In this document: positions 7,955-16,540 of the stretch, piece by piece | How positions within the stretch are numbered: the first letter of the stretch is position 1 | How the letters are laid out: each line of letters starts with the position of its first letter | Source of the DNA: Alkalihalobacillus deserti | Lineage (GTDB): Bacteria > Bacillota > Bacilli > Bacillales > Bacillaceae_D | Reading direction: 5' to 3' | DNA length: 35,754 nucleotides | Assembly: GCF_020734105.1 (NCBI RefSeq) | Contig: NZ_JAJAFR010000026.1 | Span: 1-35,754, forward strand | Translations under genes and position numbers: made by a program | Notes under the pieces: generated by a model | What the model saw: the letters and a program-made list of their open reading frames with translations, nothing else | Database searches by the model: none | What the model was told of the DNA's origin: nothing

Positions 7955-8220
7955 AGTTCACATACATTTCAAATCTCCTGTTTATATTGCTTCGCCATTT
8001 GTTACATAAATCTCTTTAACCTCTCCATTAAATGGTGCTTGAACTATTGTTTCCATCTGCATTGTTTCTGGAATGATAAGATGATCTCCTTCGACGACTA
8101 ATAACTTTAGGACCGTCCAAGGCATAGATACACCTATATGTTTCAGATTCCCTTTATCGGATTTCACTTTTGTTACAGCAAAGATTTTACATTATTATCT
8201 TTAATGATCACTTTGGTAAG
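7955..8220 (-). pseudogene. pyruvate carboxylase C-terminal fragment (biotinyl domain), decayed
   Basis: The open part (7982-8167) encodes a segment matching the biotin carboxyl carrier domain at the end of pyruvate carboxylase (KHIGVSMPWTVLKLLVVEGD ... METIVQAPFNGEV). The biotin-accepting lysine of AMKMET is replaced (TMQMET), and the conserved SMPGTV reads SMPWTV. The reading frame is lost upstream at about 8180, where one added G would join VIIKDNNVKS to the rest, and a TAA stands where the family has Gln before TGDL. All catalytic domains are absent. It is a non-functional 3' remnant of pycA. Confidence 0.8.
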
Positions 8221-8225
8221 CTACA

Positions 8226-9173
8226 TCAATTCAACAAACCCTTTAAAAAATTTAGCCTCTGTTTAGCATTCCCTTTAATAATAATATCTACACCACAATC
8301 GATATTTTTTTCAACCCTTTCTCCTCTTGATACTTTTAATGCTGTTTCTACGCTTAAGTATCCCATATCATAAGGATTCTGTGCGACCGTACCAGGAATT
8401 TTTCCCTCTTCGATCAATTCTATCATTTCAATAATCCCATCTGCTCCTGTGACTGGAATAGAAAGGCCATGTTCCTCAATAACTTTAAATACTTGTAAGG
8501 CTATCTCATCATTTGTAGCTATAACCCCTTTTATATTAGGGTGATCCTTGAGGATCTCTTCCATCGCTTCTTTAATCGGTGTTGGCTCATTTGATAAACT
8601 CAATTTAACTGTTGCAATGTCAATTTGGACAGCCTCTAAGCTATTTATGGCTCCTCCTATCCGTTCAATTGAAACAGGACTTTCCCCATCTCCTCCAATA
8701 ACTGCCACTTTATCCCCAGGCTGTAGTTGTGATGCTAATAATGCCCCTGATTTTCTCCCTAAATCAAAGTTATTAGTTCCAATATATGCCGTTTTTTGTT
8801 CCCAAGGGTCATCTGTATCTAGTAACAATACCGGAATATTATTTTCAACGAATTCATCTAAAATCGGAATAATCATCGGAGCATAAGTTGGAGAAACGAC
8901 CAAAACATCAGGGCTATCTTTAAGGATGCCTCGCAACAGTTTGCTTTGCTCCTCACCAGATCCTTTAATCGGTGCAACCACTTTTCCATCTACCCGAAAA
9001 TCACGAAATCCTTTTTCCGCTCCCGCTTTTACAATTTCCCAATACTGAGAATTTAAGTCTTTAAGTACGAAAACGACTTTGGGTTTTTCATCTGCAAACG
9101 GTTTTGATATATAGCCTATTAAGATTGTAAAAATAATGACACCAATAAAAATAATAATCGATTTTTTTTTCAA
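8226..9173 (-). CDS. membrane-anchored periplasmic-type sugar-binding protein (RbsB-like)
   Basis: A 315-residue protein with one N-terminal hydrophobic segment (about 5-22) and a type I periplasmic binding fold (Peripla_BP_4, ribose/galactose type: VVFVLKDLNSQYWEIVKAGA, GIIATNDE-like segment, TGADG, AQNPYDMGYLSVE). There is no lipobox cysteine, so it is anchored by an uncleaved helix or released. Start is TTG with GAGGAGG just upstream. It follows the response regulator-kinase gene by 19 bp in the same direction, and no ABC permease or ATPase gene is nearby. A sensory role, presenting a ligand to the neighbouring kinases, is inferred. Confidence 0.85.
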   Translation of the reverse strand: MKKKSIIIFIGVIIFTILIGYISKPFADEKPKVVFVLKDLNSQYWEIVKAGAEKGFRDFRVDGKVVAPIKGSGEEQSKLLRGILKDSPDVLVVSPTYAPMIIPILDEFVENNIPVLLLDTDDPWEQKTAYIGTNNFDLGRKSGALLASQLQPGDKVAVIGGDGESPVSIERIGGAINSLEAVQIDIATVKLSLSNEPTPIKEAMEEILKDHPNIKGVIATNDEIALQVFKVIEEHGLSIPVTGADGIIEMIELIEEGKIPGTVAQNPYDMGYLSVETALKVSRGERVEKNIDCGVDIIIKGNAKQRLNFLKGLLN

Positions 9174-9192
9174 CGTTCCTCCTCCTCTTTTT

Positions 9193-11265
9193 TTACTTAC
9201 ATTCTATCCGTTTAAAACAAACAGAAAAAATTGTCCCCTTTTCTCCTGTATCAATATGAATATCAGCATGATGACGTTTAGCTACACTATAGCAAATGGC
9301 TAGCCCCAATCCCGTACCTTCTTCCTTCGTAGTAAAGAAAGGGGTCCCCATTTTTTCTAATACTTCTGGTCTAATACCAACTCCTTGATCTTTCACCTCT
9401 AACACCACGTTTTGTTCATCCGTATACGTCTTGATCGACAGCTCTCCGCTAGAAGACATGGCATCAAGCCCATTTAATGCTATATTTAAAATGATTTGAC
9501 GAATTTCTTTTTGATCTAATAAAAGGTCAGGACAAGGTTTTAAATTAATAATGGCATGTTTGCTGCAACGGAGCGCTTCTGCTTGGATGAGTGGAAATAA
9601 ATTTTCAATAATCGTATTTAAATTTTGCATTTTTTTATTACTCACTTTATCCTTCGCCAAAGTGAGAAATTCAGTAATAATAGAATTAGCTCGATTTAAT
9701 TCTTGCAACATTAAATCAATTATCTCGATAGGTAATTCATCACGGTCATTCCTTACCAGCTGCAGAAAGCCATGAACCGTTGTCATAGGATTACGAATCT
9801 CATGAGCTATTCCAGCAGCCATTTCACCAATTAAATTCAAGCGATCTAAACGAAAAATTTCTTTTTCCAAAACAACGGTTTCAGTAATGTCAGTTAATAC
9901 AATTAGAGCACATGGTTCAAGATGAACATCTATCATTTCCGTCGATAATAGCCCCGCTCGAACCTCGCCACCTTTCGTTATATAACTAACTTTCAAATTA
10001 CGAACAGGTAAGTCTAATTCAACCAAATCTCCACTTAACTCTTCTACTATATTAAGAACACCAAGCTTCTCATTTTTTAACTCATCATAACTGTATTCGG
10101 TAGCATTCACCCAGCTCGTATTCATATCTATAAGAATGTCTTCTTTGAGGGAATAAATGGCTATTAAAGATGGACTTGACTCAAAAATAGTTCGAAACCG
10201 TTCATTAGAGGTAAACAGGAAATCAGCCATTTTTTTCCGCTCCGTAATTTCCTTCTGAAGTCTTTCATTAGCAAATTCTAGATCTAATGTACGCTCCGAC
10301 ACAAGATGTTCTAAATTATTAAATTGCTGCTTTTTTACTTCCTCCATCTCCTTTCTTTCGGTAATATCTCGAATCGTACAGACAAAAATTCGTTGACCTT
10401 CAACTGTTACTTCTACAACTTGAATATCAGCAGGAAATCGAGTTTCATCTTTACGTAAAGCAACAGATTCAACCACTCTTCCTACCGCTTCCTCAATTAA
10501 CGAAAAAAGAAGATAAGGCGATCCCTTCCCTTTATCTCCCTTTACGTTTAAAAAGAGCTTGACAACATGCTGACCAAATAAATCATCATCTGTATATCCG
10601 AACATTTTTGTTGCGGCTGGATTTACTGAAAGAATATAGCCTTGCTCATTAAAGGTAACAATGGTGTCCATTAACGTCTCACTAATTGCCTGTGTTAGTG
10701 CTTCCGACCGACGCAAGTCGAAAGTAGCGCGATCTAGCTTTTGGTTGACTTCCTTGAGTTCAAACGTCCGTTCTAATTCATTCTGGATCATCTTCTCCTG
10801 GTGCTTCTGATGTATCCTGACAAACTGCTCTATCTTCTGCTTCAATGTTTCCGGTTGAAAAGGCTTAAAAATATAATCAATAGCGCCGACAGAATATCCA
10901 TGTTGCACATGCTCAACGTCTTGACTAATCGCTGTTATAAAGATAATGGGAATATCTTTTGTTTTCTCTCTCCCTTTAATTATTTTTGCAATTTCAAAAC
11001 CATTAAGGCCAGGCATCTGGACGTCTAATAAAATCACTGCGAAATCTTGTTTAAGCATATACTTTAACGCTTCTTTCCCTGAGGTTACGCTAACCAAATT
11101 GTAGTTAGGAGACGTAAGTACAGCTTCCAATGCTAGTAGATTTTCAGGATGATCATCTACCATTAGAATATTTACTTTTTTGATAGGAGTACTATTTCCA
11201 TTTACGGTAGAGTTTTTCTTTTGAGTCAAATCCTTCGAAAAAGTTTTCATAACTTGAAAAACCAA
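9193..11265 (-). CDS. response regulator receiver - PAS - PAS - histidine kinase
   Basis: About 690 residues, with no membrane helix. In order: a receiver domain (about 32-150; VDD at 36-38, phosphoacceptor Asp81, Lys134), a coiled coil, a PAS domain (about 188-305), a second PAS domain (about 350-465), then a HisKA domain with His488 in AHEIRNP and an HATPase domain (NIALNGLDAM, DQGVGI, GTGLGLAI). It overlaps the 3' end of the cheR-like gene. TTG at 11265 has AGAGAGG very close; ATG at 11250 is the alternative. A soluble kinase with its own receiver can take phosphate from the hybrid kinase encoded first in the operon and pass it on; that link is inferred. Confidence 0.88.
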   Translation of the reverse strand: MVFQVMKTFSKDLTQKKNSTVNGNSTPIKKVNILMVDDHPENLLALEAVLTSPNYNLVSVTSGKEALKYMLKQDFAVILLDVQMPGLNGFEIAKIIKGREKTKDIPIIFITAISQDVEHVQHGYSVGAIDYIFKPFQPETLKQKIEQFVRIHQKHQEKMIQNELERTFELKEVNQKLDRATFDLRRSEALTQAISETLMDTIVTFNEQGYILSVNPAATKMFGYTDDDLFGQHVVKLFLNVKGDKGKGSPYLLFSLIEEAVGRVVESVALRKDETRFPADIQVVEVTVEGQRIFVCTIRDITERKEMEEVKKQQFNNLEHLVSERTLDLEFANERLQKEITERKKMADFLFTSNERFRTIFESSPSLIAIYSLKEDILIDMNTSWVNATEYSYDELKNEKLGVLNIVEELSGDLVELDLPVRNLKVSYITKGGEVRAGLLSTEMIDVHLEPCALIVLTDITETVVLEKEIFRLDRLNLIGEMAAGIAHEIRNPMTTVHGFLQLVRNDRDELPIEIIDLMLQELNRANSIITEFLTLAKDKVSNKKMQNLNTIIENLFPLIQAEALRCSKHAIINLKPCPDLLLDQKEIRQIILNIALNGLDAMSSSGELSIKTYTDEQNVVLEVKDQGVGIRPEVLEKMGTPFFTTKEEGTGLGLAICYSVAKRHHADIHIDTGEKGTIFSVCFKRIECK

Positions 11266-12022
11266 TCCCCTCTCTTTTACCTAGTCCAAGAAACCCTCGT
11301 AATCTAAGACTTTCATACAGTAGTTGATGAACCTTATTTTGCAGATTCTTATTAAAATAGATCAGAACATTCCTGCAAATGATTAGATCAAACTCGTTGA
11401 ACGACTGATCAGAGACAAGGCTATGCTCGGCAAACACAATGTTTTTCTTAAGAAAAGATTGGAAGACAACTCTATTTCCAACCGCCTTATAATACTCTGA
11501 AAAGGCTCTCTCCCCCCCTGATTCGAAGTAATTCTTAGTATAAAGCTGCATCCCATCAATTGAACAAATTCCTTGCTTTGCTTTTTCTAAAATATGGGTA
11601 TTAATATCCGTTGCATATATTTGAGTTTTTTCATAGATTCCCTCTTCATATAAGAGGATAGCCATTGAATAAACTTCCTCCCCAGTTGAACAACCGACAT
11701 GCCATATCCGAATGGAGGGATTTTCCCTGAGTAAAGGGATTACCTTTGTTCGTATGGACTTAAAGAACGAGGGATCACGAAACATCTCCGTTACATTGAT
11801 TGAAAAGTCAGCAAACAATCTCTCCATCACTTCCGGATTGTGAAGTACCTTTTCTTGTAGAGCTGAAATAGTTGAGAGCTTCTCATTACGAACGCGAAAC
11901 CAGATCCTTCTTTGAATAAAAGGTAGGGCATAATTTCTAAAATCATAACCATAATAGCGGTAGATCGCTTCAAGTAATAGTTCTATTTCAATTTTTTCCA
12001 ACTCACTTATTTGATTTTGCAT
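11192..12022 (-). CDS. CheR-type SAM-dependent methyltransferase (RsbM-like)
   Basis: 276 residues: an N-terminal helical domain (1-75) and a methyltransferase domain. Motifs seen are NVTEMFRDP, the SAM site HVGCSTGEEVYS, YATDIN and ICRNVLIYF, all typical of CheR. It sits 27 bp after the hybrid kinase gene and overlaps the next gene by 59-74 bp. In Bacillus cereus a CheR-like enzyme, RsbM, methylates the hybrid kinase RsbK; the same neighbour relation here suggests it modifies the kinase encoded upstream. No chemoreceptor gene is intact nearby. The start has only a weak ribosome binding site. Confidence 0.88.
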   Translation of the reverse strand: MQNQISELEKIEIELLLEAIYRYYGYDFRNYALPFIQRRIWFRVRNEKLSTISALQEKVLHNPEVMERLFADFSINVTEMFRDPSFFKSIRTKVIPLLRENPSIRIWHVGCSTGEEVYSMAILLYEEGIYEKTQIYATDINTHILEKAKQGICSIDGMQLYTKNYFESGGERAFSEYYKAVGNRVVFQSFLKKNIVFAEHSLVSDQSFNEFDLIICRNVLIYFNKNLQNKVHQLLYESLRLRGFLGLGKREGIGFSSYENFFEGFDSKEKLYRKWK

Positions 12023-12049
12023 TGCAGTTGTGTTCGCGATCTTTATTCC

Positions 12050-14788
12050 CTACTTTCTGTATAACCATACTTGTATGAGCGATAGTAACTGATCAACGTT
12101 TATCGGTTTACTAATATAATCTGTTGCTCCAGCCTCTAAACATTCATCCCGATTATGTTTCATCGCCTTTGCCGTGACAGCTATAATCGGTAAAGATTTA
12201 TAGTCAGGAAGCTTCCGGATTCTGCGGATTGCCTCGAATCCATCCATCTGAGGCATCATGATGTCCATTAGAATTAAATCAGTATCAGGATTTCTTAATA
12301 GTTCCTCTATTCCTTCTCGACCGTTTTCAGCATAAATGATTTCCATTTCATACTTTTCAAGCGCTGACGTTAAAGCGAAAACATTACGAGTATCATCATC
12401 GACTATAAGAATTTTCTTATCCCTTAACAACGATTTCTTTTGTCGAATTATACTAATTTCTTCTTCATTCAAGTTGCCTTGATCTTCATTTTCCTTCTCT
12501 AAATAAAGTTCTACCTCAAGGCCAGCTGCGATTTCCTGATTAAACGGAATATCCTCAACCGTTTCGACTGACTGATAGTATGGGATAGACAATATAAAGC
12601 TACTTCCTTTGCCTTCTTCACTGTCTATTTTAATAGAACCACCTAATAAATAAGCAATCTCTCTACTAATAGATAAACCTAATCCCGTACCTCCATATTG
12701 ACGACTTGTCGTTCCATCAGCTTGCCTAAACGCATCAAAAATAGTAGTTTGCTTTTCTTTTGCTATTCCAATTCCAGTATCAATAACTGAAAACACTAGC
12801 ATCTTCTGTGTTTGGTCTACATCCAACATCCGTTTCTCTTGAATCACCAATGTCACACTTCCATGTTCGGTAAATTTAAATGCATTCGAGATTAAATTTT
12901 TCAGAATTTGTTGTAAACGATGCTCATCTGTAAAGATATTCTCCGGTACATTTGACTCCACTTGAATGGAAAAGGAAACGTTCTTTTGTCTAGCAACAGG
13001 TGAAAACTGGCGATATACAAACTGTTGAATATTTTTTATCTTAACCTCTTTAGGAATCACTTCTAACTTGCCAGATTCTACCTTGGCCAAGTCCAAAATG
13101 TCGTTAATCAAATGAAGTAGATCATGACCTGAGGAATAAATGGTTCGAACATATTCCTCTTGTTTAGGCGTAAGATTATTATCGCCATTTTCCGAAAGGA
13201 TTTTTGCTAATATTAATAAACTGTTAAGAGGTGTTCTGAGCTCATGTGACATATTAGCCAGAAATTCAGATTTATATTGAGAACTTAGTTCGAGTTGCTG
13301 TGCTTTTTCTTCTAATGCCTCGCGAACTTTCTCTAACTCTTTCTTCTTTTGCTCAGACGTCTCATATTGCTCCTCAAGCTTTTCATTCGTTGTCCTTAAT
13401 TCCTCTTGTTGCACTTGTAGTTCTTCCGATTGGGTTTGAAGCTCTTCTGTTAACGCTTGCGATTCTTGTAAGAGCTTTTCTGCCTTCACATGGTTCGCGA
13501 TGCTTTCCATCGTAATCCCAATGTTACTAATAACCTCTTCTAGTAGTTTTACTTGAGAATTACTAAATGTACTGAAGGTAGCGATTTCAATAACACCCAT
13601 TACATTGCCTTCGAATTGTACAGGTAAAATGATGCTGGTTTTTGGTTTAGCCACTCCAATACCAGATTGAACCTTTATAAAGTCAGTTGGAATTTCATCT
13701 AATAAGATCGGACGCTTCTCAATAGCACATTGGCCAATCAAACCTTGTCCCATTTGAACGATTTGTTCATACCCCTTGCCTTCTCCAGAAATAGCATAAG
13801 TAGCACTTCTCTTAAAATATTCTTTATCTCCTTCTACTTCCTTTCTATAGAAGACACCCCAGCTGCCCCCTACCATAGGAACAACTTTCCTTATGACCAT
13901 TTCGGTCAGCATCTGTACATTTTTAATTTCCGGAAACATCGTAGCTATTTCCGCAATTCTTGTTTTAAGCCAACTCTGCTCTTCTGCCTCCTCTTTTAAT
14001 TCTTTCTCGATTTTGCTCTGTTCCTCTAATGTATAAGCCATTTTGTTAAAAGCACGAGCAATAGCACCAAATTCGTCTTTCGAAGCAATTTTGATCCTAG
14101 GTAATGTGGCTACATCATCATTCTTAACACTTTGCATAACAGAAGTTACATGATTAAGATTTTTTGTAATACTTTTAATCACCCATATCGTTAAGCTAAT
14201 GAAAAGGACTAATCCTACAGCCAAGTATATGTAAATAATTTTAACAGCCCAGTTATAAGCATCTCTTGATCTAAAAAGCTCATTTTTTAACTCTTGTTCT
14301 TGTAACCCATTAAGTATTCCACTAATTTGAAGCATCCTCTGTCTTGTGAGCTCTGCTTCCTCCCATAATCCTGTTTGCATTTCAGATTCCAAACTTTGGA
14401 TCGTAATAATCTGTTGAGCCCTATATTGATAAGATTGATGGAGTGTCTTGAATTTCGCAATTAATTCTTGTGACTTTTCCTGAGTATCCTTTTTCTCAAG
14501 TGACTCTATCGCTAGTTTCAGATTAACGTGAGATTTCTCCCATGCATTCAACGCTTCTTGATTAACAGTCCCAGTAGGACCAGCTGCCGTCTCTCTCAAC
14601 TGCCGACCAATATTAGCCACCTCATACTTAATATCTGTACTCATTTCAATTCGTTCATTCAAATTTTGAACAAGTACATGCATATTTACCGTTGATTGTT
14701 CAAGTAAATTTAGTAAAACAACGACTATAATGGCAATTAACACTAAGATTGAACCTAAACTTGTATAAAGCTTCGTTCTAAATTTCAT
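12050..14788 (-). CDS. hybrid sensor histidine kinase, RsbK-like
   Basis: 912 residues. TM1 at about 10-29, an extracellular helical (CHASE3-like) region 30-180, TM2 at about 183-204, HAMP 205-260, GAF 280-430, a long Gln/Glu-rich coiled coil 436-505, HisKA with His515 in SHELRTP, HATPase (N box NAFKF, DTGIGIA 670-676, GGTGLGLS 699-706) and a C-terminal receiver (VDDD 796-799, phosphoacceptor Asp842). Length and architecture match RsbK of the Bacillus cereus sigma-B branch, and a CheR-like gene follows as in that locus. There is no PP2C phosphatase, rsbV, rsbW or sigB in the window. First gene of the four-gene operon; GGAGG precedes the ATG. Confidence 0.88.
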   Translation of the reverse strand: MKFRTKLYTSLGSILVLIAIIVVVLLNLLEQSTVNMHVLVQNLNERIEMSTDIKYEVANIGRQLRETAAGPTGTVNQEALNAWEKSHVNLKLAIESLEKKDTQEKSQELIAKFKTLHQSYQYRAQQIITIQSLESEMQTGLWEEAELTRQRMLQISGILNGLQEQELKNELFRSRDAYNWAVKIIYIYLAVGLVLFISLTIWVIKSITKNLNHVTSVMQSVKNDDVATLPRIKIASKDEFGAIARAFNKMAYTLEEQSKIEKELKEEAEEQSWLKTRIAEIATMFPEIKNVQMLTEMVIRKVVPMVGGSWGVFYRKEVEGDKEYFKRSATYAISGEGKGYEQIVQMGQGLIGQCAIEKRPILLDEIPTDFIKVQSGIGVAKPKTSIILPVQFEGNVMGVIEIATFSTFSNSQVKLLEEVISNIGITMESIANHVKAEKLLQESQALTEELQTQSEELQVQQEELRTTNEKLEEQYETSEQKKKELEKVREALEEKAQQLELSSQYKSEFLANMSHELRTPLNSLLILAKILSENGDNNLTPKQEEYVRTIYSSGHDLLHLINDILDLAKVESGKLEVIPKEVKIKNIQQFVYRQFSPVARQKNVSFSIQVESNVPENIFTDEHRLQQILKNLISNAFKFTEHGSVTLVIQEKRMLDVDQTQKMLVFSVIDTGIGIAKEKQTTIFDAFRQADGTTSRQYGGTGLGLSISREIAYLLGGSIKIDSEEGKGSSFILSIPYYQSVETVEDIPFNQEIAAGLEVELYLEKENEDQGNLNEEEISIIRQKKSLLRDKKILIVDDDTRNVFALTSALEKYEMEIIYAENGREGIEELLRNPDTDLILMDIMMPQMDGFEAIRRIRKLPDYKSLPIIAVTAKAMKHNRDECLEAGATDYISKPINVDQLLSLIQVWLYRK

Positions 14789-14843
14789 AACGCCTCCGTC
14801 TTAAACCAAGTATTGTTTTAAAGTAACTAACTTTTTCATAGTG

Positions 14844-14872
14844 TATTTTTAATTTTCTGCAAATTAAAAATA
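14844..14872. promoter_or_regulatory. perfect inverted repeat before the sensory operon
   Basis: TATTTTTAATTT and AAATTAAAAATA are perfect 12-bp arms separated by TCTGC, about 56 bp before the start of the hybrid kinase gene. It could be an operator or an AT-rich hairpin in the leader. No convincing -35/-10 pair was found around it. Confidence 0.35.
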
Positions 14873-15045
14873 AAAAAACGACAATTTTTTCAAAGACTAT
14901 TCAATATATTACTCCAAATCATTGTAAACAGCTACCCATTAATGAGTTTTATAGGGAATTTATTTATAATTTGTCGTAAAAAGTATTAGCCTATTATATT
15001 ATCAGTTACAAATCCAAGTTAAAGTGAATTTAAAACTTTATGGCT

Positions 15046-15074
15046 AATGCAAAAAAACCTTTTCCTGAGGGGAA
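15046..15074 (-). terminator. terminator-like hairpin after the amidohydrolase remnant
   Basis: On the minus strand CTTTCCCC and GGAAAAGG form an imperfect stem followed by TTTTTTT. It probably ended the transcript of the decayed gene at 15130-15390. Confidence 0.55.
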
Positions 15075-15129
15075 AGCTTTATAAATTGTAGTTAGAAAGT
15101 TTTTGTCCAACATGATTCGATATGATGGG

Positions 15130-15390
15130 CTAGCCACCTGGATCAACTGCCCCTACAAGATCAGCCCCATTTTCATAGCTTCTGCATCACATCAAATGAT
15201 CTAGAAAAAATTAACCCTTGTGAGGAAAAGCAACTATTTCCATTTCCATTTTTCCACTAAATTCTTCACGCACTTGCAACAATGCTTCCAGATGCTTCAT
15301 ACAATAATGATCGCTATTAATAATACACGAGTTATCTTTTTATAATTAAATGTGGTCGGGGTAACAAACCTCCTCTCCTTTTAATAATTA
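15130..15390 (-). pseudogene. amidohydrolase (cytosine deaminase-like) remnant
   Basis: The minus strand keeps an AGGAGAGGAGG site (about 15370-15381). Separate frames then encode EALLQVREEFSGKMEMEIVA followed by FPHKG (about 15220-15305), and GADLVGAVDPGG (about 15133-15168). These resemble the LVAFPQ and GADxVGxxDP segments of cytosine deaminase-type amidohydrolases. The rest of the gene is missing and stops interrupt the frame. Confidence 0.5.
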
Positions 15391-15516
15391 TACTTATTTG
15401 AATATTCATTGGTTAATTTTGGGTAGCACTCTTATTGCGCTACTTGCTTAATAGTTTAATAACCCATAATACTTTATTTTTATCTTAACATCAATTTCCT
15501 TTTACTTGGGCTGAAA

Positions 15517-15552
15517 TAGAAAAGCGTTCCTCCAATCCTGAAGAAACGCGCT
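15517..15552 (-). terminator. Rho-independent terminator of the 56-residue gene
   Basis: Minus strand GCGTTTCTTC...GAGGAACGC followed by TTTTCTATTT, about 85 bp after the stop of the small gene. Confidence 0.75.
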
Positions 15553-15634
15553 CGTTACTTTAATAAGCAAAATAAAATTTATTCAATAACATGCCAGTTT
15601 GCTGAAGATTGAGGCTAAGCTTTTGACCATTTTA

Positions 15635-15805
15635 TTAATATTCATCATATATATCGTCAGCATTTTCGAATCGAATTTCCTCAGAATTTAACGTACCCAT
15701 TTTATCACTTCGATCCTCCCTATTACCTGGTAGGTTATCTTCTGGGACTAATTCTTGATTATCTCTAAAAACTGTTTTTTGTTTCTTCTTATCATTGACG
15801 GTCAT
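15635..15805 (-). CDS. small acidic/hydrophilic protein, unknown function
   Basis: 56 residues (MTVNDKKKQKTVFRDNQELV...). I place the start at ATG 15803-15805 because AGGAG lies 9 bp upstream; a longer reading frame without a ribosome binding site begins at 15874. The protein is highly charged, has no cysteine or membrane segment, and ends in an acidic tail (NADDIYDEY). Its own terminator follows. It resembles in style the small spore or stress proteins of bacilli, but I do not recognise the family. Confidence 0.6.
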   Translation of the reverse strand: MTVNDKKKQKTVFRDNQELVPEDNLPGNREDRSDKMGTLNSEEIRFENADDIYDEY

Positions 15806-15939
15806 CTTACCACTCCTATTGATTGTTGTATGAATAGTTATTATATCCAGAGTTTTAAGTTCCATCCTAACCACGATCTAGAGTTTATTGGGCTTACTAT
15901 AAGCCGTTTGTTTGCGCAGTAGTTTTAGATACAACTGTT

Positions 15940-16085
15940 AAAAGTTTATTTTTTCTAAACCAGCACAATTTGTTGCCTTCTCTATTAGTTCAAGCATAAG
16001 TGGTTTTCCTAATCTCTGTCGTCGATCTGCTACTACATAATCTCGAAAACCATTCAAATTTAACCAAACTAAAAAGCACCCTTTA
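15940..16085 (-). pseudogene. GNAT acetyltransferase C-terminal fragment
   Basis: The minus strand encodes GFRDYVVADRRQRLGKPLML followed by ELIEKATNCAGLEKINF and a stop, a recognisable GNAT core (the V.R..G.G..L region and following helix) lacking the N-terminal half and any start codon. Its upstream edge coincides with the edge of the repeated module at 16073-16540, suggesting that the module insertion or a linked deletion destroyed the gene. Confidence 0.55.
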
Positions 16086-16102
16086 TGGATGCCTTCCTTT
16101 CA

Positions 16103-16291
16103 TTATTTAACATCTTCAATTTTCACACTTAAAACATTATCTAAATTAACTATCTCTGTACTTGATACTTCATACCACCTAAATTTTTTAATTTGTTCCT
16201 TTATTCCCGCCAGCCCTCGTCCTGGAGCTAGTTCATAACACGCTGTTTTGCCATTTACATATTCAAATGTAACATAATAACTTTTTACCAT
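16103..16291 (-). CDS. 62-residue conserved protein, copy 1
   Basis: Sequence MVKSYYVTFEYVNGKTACYE... differs from the copy at 28615-28803 only at the N-terminus (VKSY versus IKKF) and the C-terminus (DVK versus EVE), so 56 of 62 residues are identical. It reads as a compact alpha/beta protein with alternating strand pattern at 4-20 and 47-60 around a basic helix (KEQIKKFRWYEV). A GGGAG site lies about 10 bp before ATG. The low protein divergence compared with the flanks suggests selection or recent conversion. Function unknown. Confidence 0.75.
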   Translation of the reverse strand: MVKSYYVTFEYVNGKTACYELAPGRGLAGIKEQIKKFRWYEVSSTEIVNLDNVLSVKIEDVK

Positions 16292-16346
16292 TACTAATCA
16301 TCTCCCTTTTATTTACTATATGTTCTATATAGGAAAAAGAGTTCTA

Positions 16347-16428
16347 TAGCGTTCCCTGCTGAATTTGAACCAGCAATTTACTTAGTCGGGGGAATCACTA
16401 GTTGCTCAAGGAATTGGGCTAAGGAGAC
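16347..16428 (-). pseudogene. degenerate tRNA-like sequence, copy 1
   Basis: Starting GTCTCCTTAGCCCA, it has a T arm with loop TTCAAAT between GCTGG and TCAGC, and a partly paired acceptor stem (GTCTCCT with AGGGAAC, one C-A mismatch) followed by G and CTA in the place of CCA. The anticodon arm is abnormal: stem TAGT/ACTA with a 10-base loop GATTCCCCCG. It cannot be a standard tRNA. It directly precedes the 62-residue gene. Confidence 0.6.
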
Positions 16429-16540
16429 AAAAAAAATAAGCACCAATTTTTTTTGTATTTACGTAAGATGAAGTAACTCTTTTTGAGCTTTTCTTCAACT
16501 AACGGCATCCGTTAATTTAAGTATAATTCTTCACAAACTA

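Larger units (their letters stand above)
16073..16540 (-). repeat. repeated module, copy 1 (tRNA-like sequence + 62-residue gene)
   Basis: This stretch is closely similar to 28585-29100 in the same orientation. It comprises a degenerate tRNA-like sequence, about 55 bp of leader, a 62-residue gene and the sequence after its stop. Similarity is highest over the gene and fades outward; copy 2 has about 50 extra bases in its upstream part. The 3' edge abuts the GNAT fragment. Confidence 0.75.

Noticed and set aside
8226..9173. Ribose ABC transporter operon
   Set aside because: Only the binding-protein type gene is present; there is no lipobox, permease or ATPase, and the gene is in line with kinase genes.
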